A stretch of DNA of 64,000 nucleotides from Hericium rajendrae. Lineage: Eukaryota; Basidiomycota; Agaricomycetes; Russulales; Hericiaceae. The DNA lies in NCBI GenBank assembly GCA_033439255.1, contig CM065882.1, positions 868,001-932,000 of the forward strand, written 5' to 3'. This document shows positions 11,501 through 22,727 of the stretch, piece by piece; the first letter of the stretch is position 1, and the number at the start of each line of letters is the position of its first letter. The position numbers were made by a program, and so were the translations under genes. The notes beneath the pieces are model-generated. The model was not told the DNA's origin. It searched no databases and saw nothing but the letters and a program-made list of their open reading frames with translations.

Positions 11501-12364
11501 ACCAGTGATGGCACAGTCGACATCCTTTTTGACAGGATTTATCGGAACTACGGCCTCTGGGAACGCCTCATCTCTGATCGTGGCCCACAGTACGCAGGCA
11601 AAGTCATGCGTGGCGTCTTTGACAAACTTGGTATCAAGTCCTCCCTCAGCACCGTCTATCATCCACAGACCGATGGCGAGTCAGAACGCGTCAATCAAGA
11701 ACTCGAGCAGTTCCTTCGTACCTTCTGCAACTACCGTCAGGATGATTGGGTCCAATGGCTCCCTTATGCTGAGTTCTCGCACAACCACTGTATCCACAGC
11801 GCCACTAACCGAGCTCCATTTGAAATGCTCCTCGGCTATATTCCCACTGCCATCCCCACTGTCAACCCCACATCGTCTACACCCGCCGTCGAGGATCGTT
11901 TCCGTCACCTCAAACAACTTCGCACTGAGGTCCAGGCCAGCCTTCAAACAGCTGCTGATCTCATGAAGCGCAACAACCAGGACCATATGCATGACACCAT
12001 CCACTTCCAGGTTGGCGACAAGGTCTGGCTCGATGGCAAGAACATCAAAACCACACGACCCAAAGCTAAGCTTGCTGATCGACGCCTGGGACCTTTCGAA
12101 ATCACTGACGTCCTGGGCCCAGTCTCTTATCGACTGAAGCTACCACCCACCTGGCGCATCCACCCAGTGTTCCACACGTCCCTGTTGTCCCCTTACAAGG
12201 AAACCGATGCTCATGGTCCCAACTTCCCTGCACCACCACCTGACCTTGTGGAGGGCGAGGAAGAGTACGAAGTTGAGTCTGTCCTCGATGCTCGTCTCAC
12301 TCGGAACAAACGCGACATTGAATATCTCGTCAAATGGGCAGGCTACCCTGATTCAGAAAATTAG
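8502..12364 (+). pseudogene. Pol polyprotein (PR-RT-RH-IN-chromodomain), damaged
   Basis: Replication polyprotein read from the gag -1 frame. Protease motif LLDSGAEG at about 8719. About 8877-8880 the frame jumps by -1 inside the protease domain (one base missing in a T run), after which the frame is open to 12361. Reverse transcriptase active site YMDD at 10073..10084; RNase H VDASDYATGG at about 10519 and TDHKNLEYF at about 10725; integrase HHCC finger at about 11182-11313 and catalytic D, D, E in TSDFIV, SDRGPQ (Asp at 11576) and DGESERVNQE (about 11673-11702). A chromodomain starts at about 12265 (EYEVESVLDARL ... YLVKWAGYP) but is cut by TAG at 12362..12364, with the same frame still open beyond it. 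Both lesions argue for an inactive copy. Confidence 0.9.
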
Positions 12365-12518
12365 TGGCTTTCACGTACCTCCCTTTCCAATGCCCATGGT
12401 GCAATCACCGACTTCTACACCTGCCATCCGCATGCACTCAAGGCTCCCAATCTTCGTGGACTCATCTACCTCGATCCCGTCCATGCTCATCACGCACTCC
12501 AGGCAAAAGTGCGTCTTA

Positions 12519-12530
12519 GAGAGGGGGTGA
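12519..12530 (+). other. Polypurine tract
   Basis: GAGAGGGGGTGA immediately precedes the 3' LTR, the position and composition expected for the plus-strand primer of reverse transcription. Confidence 0.7.
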
Positions 12531-12953
12531 TGTCACGGATCGCTCCATTTGTCTCCGCCTTCTTCTCTGCCATCAAGGCATTGCGTCGGTCATGTGCTCC
12601 AGCAGCCCCATCACATGTTCACTTCCTCACATGACCTGGGGCTATCCTTCACCCATGCCCTTGTTCCCCTTTGGGACATCCTATTGTTCTCCCTCCCATT
12701 GTTCTCCTTTTGGCCACCATTGTTCTCACTCTATTGTTCGACCCGTTATGGTGTCCATTGTTCTTTTCCCATTGTCGTCCCAGTACTTATAGGCTCCCTG
12801 TCGCTCGCCTATTTCCCTAGATTGTCCATTTCGTCTGTACCGTACTGTACCTCCAATACAGGTCACTGCGCTGCTAGTCACTCTCTGCTCTCTCGCTCCC
12901 ATCATCGCTGGTGACTTGGGTGGTTCTCTGCTGTCTACGACTGAGTCTTGACA
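12531..12953 (+). repeat. 3' LTR
   Basis: 423 bp, about 99% identical to the 5' LTR (four transitions at CpG/TpG/CpA positions). Followed by the CTTTG duplication and then the resumed 23-bp array. Confidence 0.95.
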
Positions 12954-13127
12954 CTTTGCACAGTCCTGCACTGTCACTTTGCACAGTCCTGTAGTTCTGC
13001 ACTGCAGCTTTGCACAGTCTTGCAGTTCTGCACTGCAGCTTTGTGCAGTCCTGCACTGCTGCTTTGTGCAGTTCTGCACTGTCACTTTGCACAGTCTCAC
13101 AGTCCTGCAGTGCAGCTTTGCATAGGT
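12954..13127 (+). repeat. 23-bp array, left arm part 2
   Basis: Continuation of the array interrupted by the gypsy element, starting with the duplicated CTTTG and made of the same CAGTCCTGCACTGCAGCTTTG units. Confidence 0.9.
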
Positions 13128-13344
13128 TCAATGGCGGGTAGAGCTTGACACCTCTGTCGGGTCTGGTGCGTTCTTGACAGTCCTTGAAAATCCAAGGGAA
13201 TGAATAATTTTCACACCTGATCATACTCATAACTACAGCAGGTCTCCAAGGTGAACAGCCTCTAGTTGATAGAACAATGTAGATAAGAAAAGTCGGCAAA
13301 ATAGATCCATAACTTCGAGATAAGGATTGGCTCTAAGGGTTGGG
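13128..13344. other. Non-repeat insert inside the left array
   Basis: About 217 bp of ordinary-complexity sequence that splits the left array and has no counterpart at the equivalent place in the right array. No ORF, LTR or inverted termini were recognised; possibly a small insertion or a remnant of the original spacer. Confidence 0.5.
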
Positions 13345-14131
13345 TGCATCTTGCAGCTTTGTGCAGTCCTGCAGTGCAGCTTTGTGCAGTCCTGCATTGC
13401 TGCTTTTTGCAGTTCTGCAGTGCAGCTTTGCATAGTTCTGCATTATAGCTGCCACTTTGCACAGTCCCACAGTGCCACTTTGTACAGTCTTGCAGTGCTG
13501 CTTTGTACAGTCTTGCAGTGCTGCTTTTGGCTTTGTGCAGTCCTGCAGTGCAGCTTTGCACAGTTTCGTAATGCTGCTTTGCATAGTCCTGCAGTGCAGC
13601 TTTGTGCAGTCCTGCACTGCAGCTTTGCACAGTCTTGCACTGCCACTTTGCACAGTCTCACAGTCCTGCACTGCAGCTTTGTGCAGTCTTACAGTGCAGC
13701 TTTGCACAGTCCTACACTGTCACTTTGCACAATCTTGCAGTCCTGCAGTGCAGCTTTGTGCAGTCCTGTACTGCAGCTTTGCGCAGGCCTACATTATAGC
13801 TTTGCACAGTCTCGCAATACTGTTTTGTGCAGTCTCACAGTGCTGCCTTTGGCTTTGTGCAGTCCTGCAGTGCTGCTTTGCACAGTCCTACACTATGGCT
13901 TTGTGCAGTCCTGCACTGTAGCTTTGCACAGTTCTGCACTGTGGCTTTGTGCAGTTCTGCATTGCAGCTTTGTGCAGTTCCACATTGCAGCTTTGCACAG
14001 TCCTGCAGCACTGCTTTGTGCAGTTCTGCAGTGCAGCTTTGCACAGTTCTGCACTGTGGCTTTGTGCAGTCCTGCAGTGCTGCTTTTTGCAGTTCTGCAG
14101 TGCAGCTTTGTGCAGTCCTGCATTGCAGCGA
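13345..14131 (+). repeat. 23-bp array, left arm part 3
   Basis: Same unit as the outer array but with more variation (TTTTGGCTTTG insertions at about 13525 and 13850). It ends where the inner inverted repeat begins (GAGCAGCATGG). Confidence 0.9.
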
Positions 14132-14372
14132 GCAGCATGGAAACTCGAGAGCCTCCCTTGAGTTTCATCGCCAAAGCTGAAGGTCGGAGGCATAGACGGA
14201 GTAGGACACATCACACAGCTTGTATCTGTTTGTGACCATGAGCATACGTCCATTTTCTTAAGGGGTGATATCAAAGCTTGTGAAGTGAGTGAGAAGTTGA
14301 AGCTCGTTAAGAGAATAGAGAGACTGAGATTTGAGGAAATGAGAAACAAATAGCATGTAGATAGATGTCCCA
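14132..14372 (+). repeat. Inner inverted repeat, left copy
   Basis: About 240 bp matching the reverse complement of about 17541..17784 with many substitutions and small indels (by eye 85-90% identity), clearly more diverged than the outer terminal repeats. Shared landmarks include GCCAAAGCTGAAGGTC, CACAGCTTGTATCT and GAGAGACTGAGATTTGAGG. Confidence 0.75.
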
Positions 14373-17300
14373 TCGCTCTTTGCGAGAGCGATGAGTTAAG
14401 TACAAAAAGATGTTTAAAGGTCCATTATTGTACAGTACCAAGCCCAGTCCTGCTTGACTACTTGTACTCCAGATCCTGGCACTCTGGGCCAATAAGGTGT
14501 ATCATTGCAAGGCATGCCTTGACTCGTTCGAGGTCTCTGGGGTCCTGCATCACATGCTCCCTTTGTCTCTTTTCTCTCCTTCAAAAACCCTGCTTTCCAC
14601 AATGCCTCTCTCGCCATCTGTCTAATGACCCTCATCTGAGAAAATCCACATGGCTATAGAGCTCTATATAGATTATATAAATGTCATAGGGCCATAGCTA
14701 TGCCACCTATTCTATAGATGGCCATAGAAGGGGGTCATCTATAGAGTGCTATAGAGCTACTTAGGATAGCTATAGAGTGCTATGATAGCTATAAAGCTAT
14801 AAGGGATAGCTATGGTAGCTATAGAGCTACAAGACATAGCTATGAAGCTATGAGGGTAGCTATGTAGATTATATTCACTACAGATACCATAGATGCTCTA
14901 GTGATTATAATCAGCTAGGTACTCTGCACATTTACAATAGACTACAATTTTTTTGATCTAAATTTATAGTTATACTAGACTAAGTAAAGATTCACAACTA
15001 TCTACATATTGATAAGCTGAATTCATAAAGATCACACTAAAGATAAAAGATAGCAAAAAAATTTATTGACTGACTACAACAATATACTACACAACATATT
15101 CAACATAAAGAATCATAAAATACTATACACATTAGTTAACACTAATAAAGAACACTACAAGACTTACAACAACTACAAAAAGCGAAAATCTAAGCTTTAA
15201 AAAAGACAACAGTATTAGAACATAACAAAGATCACATATTAAGAACTTACTCAACTAAGAAAAAGCGAAAATCTAAAGACAAGATGAAGACATCAGTACA
15301 AAATGTAACAAAACTTACCTAGTAGGACTAGAAAAGTAGTGCAAGTATAAAGAGATTAATATAGGTTAAAAGAGACGAAGAATAAAGGCTTACCCTTATA
15401 AACACAGCGACAACGAGCAACGAATAACGACGTCGGAGGAGCAATGACGACGATAAGCGAGCAGACGATGACGACAGCGAGCAAACGACGACGACAAAGG
15501 TCGTCGACGTGGCAAGAGGATGGGGGTTAAGAGCAAGAGGGAAGGCGCGTCGCGCGAGCCTTATATACGATTCCCGGGCGAAGCCGAGATTCGTGGCTGC
15601 CGGGCGTTGCCGAGCGCCGCGTCAGAAGCTAGGTAATTAGACTTGGATATCTTAACCCTGCTGTCCAGTACAATACCGTACGCTTGCTACAACGATGGCT
15701 CATGTATCGTACTGAGACATATAATATATAGTTGCTTTCTTTCTTTTGCATTTTTAGCTATTTGATTTGATTTGCTATGTCTCTTCGCGAGTTCGGTGGC
15801 TGAAGCACCGAACGCGCGTTGGGACTTGTCAACTCTCACCCTTTGTCTCTCATCCCTCCACCCTCCTCCTCTTCCCCCTTCTCCTCCCGTTTTCATCGTT
15901 CTCTCGCCGAATTGAACGACTTAGCGGGGTTGGCAGCGATGCAGAGGGGCTCAAGGTAAGTAAAAACAAGCTTTATCTTATATCTTTCGTACTAATCAAG
16001 TGTCGCTCGTTTTCGAGCGACACTCGTCGTTTCGACACCCCCACACCCTCCATCAACACCTCCACTTCTCCCATCGCCCGTCCCACGTCGGCGTCGTCCC
16101 CTTCGCCGTTGATCGCCCCCCTCCGCCTTCCCAACGACGCCGCCAACGCCCCCTGCTGCCTACGCGCGCAACCCCAACGCCCCTCGCCCAAACCACCCCG
16201 TCGCCTGCACCCCGGTGCCGGCTTTCGCGCGCACGCCATGTCCTACGCACAGGTGGCATTCCACGCCGCCTTCGTGCTGTCAGCGACGCGCGCATGGGCC
16301 TCGTCACCGCCCAAGAGTCCCGTTGCCACGGCAACGAGACTCGGGACGTCGTTTGTGCGCACGGCCCACGACCCTGCGCGTTCGCCCCATGCTCCGCCTG
16401 ACGCCCCACACCCGCTCACGCCCGCAACACGCAAGACCCCGCGCGCGCGCGCAAACCCAGCGCCCTCAAGGTCCCCCGCGCGCGTGCCGCACGCCTCATA
16501 TGTGCGCGCAACGCCTCGCGTCCGGCTCCACATCCACGCCGCCTGCGCAACGCCCCGCCTAACGCGCATAACGCCCCGTGCGCGTGTGCAAGGCCCCGCA
16601 CGTCCGCTCAATGTCCACGCGCGTGCACGGACGCCCGTTCGCCCACGCATATGCCCCCGCACGACCCCGTCTCACGGCAACGCGCGCGCGATGTCCCGAA
16701 TCCGCGCCCATTGCCCCGCGCCTTCTGCCTCCGCCGCACACACGCGCGTCTCCCAGCACGCGTGCCCCACGGCCCCGCATTCGCGCCCCACGGCTTTGCC
16801 CGCGCGCTCGAAGCCCCGCCCGCGTGCCCAACGTCTCGCCCGTGCGCACCACGACCCAGTCGCGCGCATGTGTGCTTAACGCCTTGCACGCGTGCTCGAT
16901 GCCCCGCACCCTGTCCAACGTCCCGTGCTCGTGGCGCCATGCGTGCCCGCGCATCTTATCCCTGTGCTCGCACACCGCGCCTCGTCCGCGCGCTGCGCGC
17001 CTTCGCGTTCGCGCCCATGCACGGCCATTCGGACGCCGTCTGCGCACTCAACAGGCGCCGGCGTACTCAACGGGCGCTGGCGCTTGATGGCGCTTAATGC
17101 CACCAGTGCTCGTGCCGGCGCTCGACATAGTTTTAGATAAAATTTTTAACTCCTGTAGCTAGTTATGACTCAATAAATATAAATGAACTTGACTATGTTT
17201 GGTGTGACTTATATCATACTTGTATACTCTGGATAATGTGTATAGTTGCTGTTTATCTCATAGATATTATAGCATATAGATTATACTTACAAGGTGATAT

Positions 17301-17540
17301 AGTGGACATAGGCTACATAGGCTCTATAGCAAGTAGAGACATGTCTATAGCTTTCATATCTGTGTTAACTAGCTATATAGGCCTACATAGCTGACATAAA
17401 TGGCTATATAGTCTGTATAGCTAATATAGACCTATATATCTGTATAAGTTGAATATATAGCTTCTCATAGCTTAGATAATTGTGGCTGATGGCTATATAA
17501 ATTTGAGATTTTTCAGATGCTCCACCTCTCCCCACCCAAT
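14373..17540. other. Core of the CACTA-type element
   Basis: No recognisable transposase. From left to right: about 14410-14650 of mixed sequence with a 73-codon minus-strand frame (14414..14635) of unknown nature; 14655-14900 full of AGCTATAG/CTATAGCT words, mirrored at about 17210-17480; 14900-15420 very AT-rich; 15420-15620 with a GACGACGA/GCGAGCA simple-sequence patch and CG-rich segment; 15640-15955 with a CT-rich stretch resembling a fungal 5' leader; 16020-17110 extremely GC-rich and strand-biased for C; then AT-rich again. Long frames in the GC-rich part look like composition artefacts. Confidence 0.6.
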
Positions 17541-17784
17541 GATCCTATCTACATGTTATTCATTTCTCGTTCCCTCAAATCTCAGTCTCTCTATTCTCTT
17601 AATGAGCTTTGACTTCTCACTCACTTCATGAGCTTTAATATTGCCCCTTAAGGAAATGGAGGTACGCCCATGGTCACAAATAGATACAAGCTGTGTGACA
17701 TGTCCTACTCCATCTATGCCTCTGACCTTCAGCTTTGGCGATAGAACTCGAGGGAGGCTCTTGAGTTTCCGTGCTGCTCACTAC
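17541..17784 (-). repeat. Inner inverted repeat, right copy
   Basis: Reverse-complement partner of 14132..14372, diverged. It lies between the core and the right-arm 23-bp array. Confidence 0.75.
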
Positions 17785-19433
17785 AATGCAGGACTGCACA
17801 AAGCTGCACTGCAGAACTGCGCAAAGCAGCACTGCGAGACTGTGTAAAGCTGCACTGCAGAACTGCACAAAGCAGCACTGCAGGACTGTGCAAAGCTGCA
17901 ATGCAGGACTGCACAAAGCTGCAATGCAGAATTGCACAAAGCCACAGTGCAGAACTGTGCAAAGCTACAGTGTGCATAAAGCCATAGTGTAGGACTGTGT
18001 AAAGCAGCACTATGGGACTGCACAAAGCCACAATGCAGATCTGTGCAAAGCTGCACTGCAGGACTGCACAAAGCAGCACTGCAGGACTGCACAAAGCAGC
18101 ATCATGGGACTGTGCAAAGTTGCATTACGGGACTGTACAAAACTGCACTGCAGGACTGCACAAAGCCAAAAGCTGCACTGCAAGACTGCACAAAGCAGCA
18201 CTGCAGGACTGCACAAAGCTGCACTGTAGGACTGTGCAAAGCCGCACTGCAGGACTGCAGAAAGCAGCAATGCAGGACTGCACAAAGCTGCACTGCAAGA
18301 CTGCACAAAGTGGCACTGTGGGACTGTGCAAAGCGGCAGCTGTAGTGCAGAACTGTGCAAAGCTACACTGCAGGACTGCAGAAAGCAGCAATGCAGGACT
18401 GCACAAAGCTGCACTGCAGGACTGTGCAAAGCAGCATTGCAGGACTATGCAAAGCCAAAAGCAGCACTGTGAGACTGTACAAAGTAGCACTGCAGGACTG
18501 TACAAAGCAGCACTGCAGGACTGTGCAAAACTGCAATGCAGCACTGCGCAAAGCTGCAGTGCAGGACTATGCAAAGCTGCACTGCAGGACTGCAAGACTG
18601 CACAAAGTGACACTGCAGGACTGCGCAAAGTGACACTGCAGGACTGCACAAAGCTGCAGTGCAGGACTGCACAAAGCTGCAGTATGAGACTGGGCAAAGC
18701 TGCAGTGCAGGACTGTACAAGGCTGTACTGCAGGACTGCACAAAGCTGCACTGCAGGACTGCACAAAGCTGCAGTGCAGGACTACACAAAACGGCAGTGC
18801 AGGACTGCACAAAGCTGTACTGCAGGACTGCGAGACTGTGCAAAGTGGCAGTGCAGGACTGTGCAAAGCTGCAGTGCAGGACTGCACAAAGCTGCACTGC
18901 AAGACTGTGCAAAGCTGCACTGCAGGACTGTGTGACTGTGCAAAGTGACAATGCAGGACTGCAGAAAGCAGCAATGCAGGACTGCAGAAAGCAGCAATGC
19001 AGGACTGCACAAAGCTGCACTGCAAGACTGCACAAAGTGGCACTGTGGGACTGTGCAAAGCGGCAGCTGTAGTGCAGAACTGTGCAAAGCAGCACTGCAG
19101 CACTGCGCAAAGCAGCACTGCAGCACTGCGCAAAGCAGCACTGCAGCACTGCGCAAAGCAGCACTGCAGGACTGTGCAAAGCAGCACTGCGCAAAGCAGC
19201 ACTGCAGCACTGCGCAAAGCAGCACTGCAGCACTGCGCAAAGCAGCACTGCAGCACTGCGCAAAGCAGCACTGCAGCACTGCGCAAAGCAGCACTGCAGC
19301 ACTGTGCAAAGCTGCACTACAGGACTGCACAAAGCTGCAGTGCAGGACTGCACAAAGTGGCAGTGCAGGGCTGCACAAAGTGGCAGTGCGGGGCTGCGGG
19401 ACTGTGCAAAGCAGCAGTGCAGGACTGCACAAA
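17785..19433 (-). repeat. Subterminal 23-bp tandem array, right arm
   Basis: Reverse-complement orientation of the left array (GCAGTGCAGGACTGCACAAAG units), uninterrupted. A homogenised block at about 19085-19310 has near-perfect 23-bp units of the form GCAAAGCAGCACTGCAGCACT, suggesting recent local expansion. Long open frames on both strands here are repeat artefacts. Confidence 0.92.
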
Positions 19434-20506
19434 GTGGCAGTGCAGGACTGCACAAAGTGGCAGTGCGGGACTGCACAAAGTGGCACAGCAGCACTGCATA
19501 AAGCAGCACTATAAGACTGTACAATTTAACATTGCAGGACTGTATGATGCAGTATTGTAAGATAATAATTATGTATTATTGCACATTGAATTACTGTACA
19601 ACTGTAGCACTGTATGATACAGCATTTTTGCACTACATAATATAGCACTGCCATAGTGTATCTTGTAGTACTGCAATATAATATAGCATTGTAAAATATA
19701 ATGTAATCAAATTATATAGTTTAGCACTACAGAATTGCAGAACATAATACTGTAAAGTTGCAAATATCAATATTCTTCTGTTAATCTTTCAATTTATTTT
19801 TAATAATACTTAGAATGTCTTTTTATTTCTTCTTCATATAGTTTTCATTTGTTTTTAATAACATCATAATATGTTTTCAATTTCATGCTGATACTTTGTC
19901 TTAGAAATTTGTATAAAATTCAAAATTTTATCTTCGTAACTGGTCACCAGTATTAAAATGATGTTTCAACTTTCATTTTAATATTGTCTTATTTATACTA
20001 TAATATCTTCAACATTCTTCTTATAGCTTGTTTAAAAGATTTTTTCAAGATTTTTGTTATACTTGATATTCAGATATTGAGAAAACATTGAAAAGGTACA
20101 AATATGATAGCTGAAGATTATTTTAAATTTTCATGTCCAGTTATATGATATGTATCAAAATGATATATGTAATATTGTTAATCATAATCTAGCCCTAGTA
20201 TTAGTATAGCATTGTATTTGTTATTAAGAAAAAAATGATGTTGAAGTTGTAAAGCAATTGTAAAAAGTATTTAAAAAAGCTCTTTCATAGGCCAGTGCAA
20301 TATATTGAGCTCAATATTGTGTTGATATTGTGATACTATGAGAATCAAAGTCAAACTTTTCATTTCATAGTTAAGCTCTAACTATTGAAAAGAAGTTTCT
20401 GTTGTTTTTTTGATATTGTGGTGCCAGTTATCAAAAGAAATGTAATACTTTGTATTTGATAATTTCTCAGTATCTCGTCACCAGTTATTAAAATCTGCAC
20501 CCAGTG
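19434..20506 (-). repeat. Right terminal inverted repeat
   Basis: Near-identical reverse complement of 3628..4700, ending CTGCACCCAGTG next to the TGG duplication at 20507..20509. Confidence 0.88.
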
Positions 20507-21985
<1,479 letters not shown>

Positions 21986-22727
21986 GGATTGGAATTGCCC
22001 AGGGGTTGCTCATCGTAATATTGTGCGGAGGCAGTGAGCAGTGTAAGATCCTTAATGATGTTGATAGTCGGATATCGGGCCCAAGATCTGATCAACTGTC
22101 GGTGCAAGCTGTTGTTTCTTTTACCTCTTGTTTCGATGTGAGATTGGCAGTGTCGCGATCTCTATGGTCTCCCTCCTCCGATCTACTTGGATCTCTTTGA
22201 GATGCGATCTGTTCGGGCTCGTTCCTACTACTGCGGACTGTACTTCGGCTAAGTACCTCCACCCTCGCTACGACATCATCGCAATCAAGTCAGCTGTTAC
22301 CGACGATTGCGCCTGCTGATACGACTCACCCATGCTCATCCACCCTGATACTCTACAATATGCAGCACGATGCGAGAGAACGTTTGGGCGCTCTAGGACG
22401 TGGCGACAGCTATCTTTCCCATCCGGCCGTTGTGTGCTGGGCGCCAACTCACTATGTCATAGGAAGAAGCCCGCCCCTGTCGACAATATGGTCAGGCTGA
22501 GGGCTAGGCTGTTCAGCGCTGATTAAAGCGATCCTTCTCATCTTCTCGCATCATGATACGTATAAATAGCAGGGAATGAGCCTCGTTCATGGTATTCACA
22601 ATTTCGTCCTGTTACCTCAAGAAAGTCCTGGTGAGTGTCCGCACATAATCGTTCGGCATCTGATATTCGGCAGGCTTGAGCTCACGAATTATGCATTGAT
22701 TGCTAGTGCAACGCATCTCAATTAACG
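21986..22727 (+). promoter_or_regulatory. Intergenic region with AKR2 promoter
   Basis: No gene seen. TATAAATAG at about 22560 lies some 165 bp before the AKR2 ATG and corresponds to the TATA-like element before AKR1. The sequence just before the ATG also resembles the region before AKR1, as expected for a tandem duplication. Confidence 0.5.

Larger units (their letters stand above)
5857..12953 (+). mobile_element. Ty3/gypsy chromovirus, nested in the CACTA-type element
   Basis: Full-length 7,097-bp LTR retrotransposon with 423-bp LTRs (TGTCACGG ... TCTTGACA), a CTTTG duplication, a polypurine tract, gag with a CCHC knuckle, and pol in the order protease, reverse transcriptase, RNase H, integrase, chromodomain. 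The LTRs differ at four positions only, so insertion is recent. Two visible lesions (a frameshift in protease and a stop in the chromodomain) suggest this copy is not autonomous. Family placement follows from pol order and the C-terminal chromodomain. Confidence 0.95.
3628..20506. mobile_element. 16.9-kb CACTA-type DNA transposon with long TIRs
   Basis: The element begins CACTGGGTGCAG and ends with its reverse complement, with a 3-bp TGG duplication and a clean insertion into AKR1. Seen directly: near-identical terminal inverted repeats of about 1.07 kb, large subterminal arrays of a 23-bp unit in opposite orientations, an inner diverged inverted repeat, and a nested Ty3/gypsy element. Without the gypsy copy it is about 9.8 kb. 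Termini, duplication length and subterminal repeats fit the CACTA (CMC/EnSpm) superfamily, whose Agaricomycete members include Plavaka. No transposase ORF was recognised in the core, so this copy is probably non-autonomous (inference). Long TIR size is unusual for CACTA elements. Confidence 0.85.

Noticed and set aside
9347-12004. Minus-strand ORFs opposite gypsy pol (for example 9764..10435)
   Set aside because: Shadows of the pol frame; the plus strand carries all conserved motifs.
4640-14131. CRISPR-like array
   Set aside because: The repeats are contiguous, degenerate and without unique spacers, in a eukaryotic transposon.
14414-14635. 73-codon minus-strand ORF as a transposase remnant
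   Set aside because: No DDE or zinc-finger motif could be recognised in it; too short to assign.
15767-17103. ORFs up to 370 aa rich in Ala, Arg and Pro
   Set aside because: GC-rich tracts lack stops by composition; several frames on both strands are open at once, and no domain is visible.
17674-19560. Similar repeat-derived ORFs up to 359 aa in the right array
   Set aside because: Same artefact, mirrored from the left arm.
3628-20506. Helitron, or Zisupton/KDZ-type element
   Set aside because: Helitrons have no terminal inverted repeats or target duplication, and Zisupton-type elements make longer duplications; here a 3-bp duplication and CACTG tips are seen.
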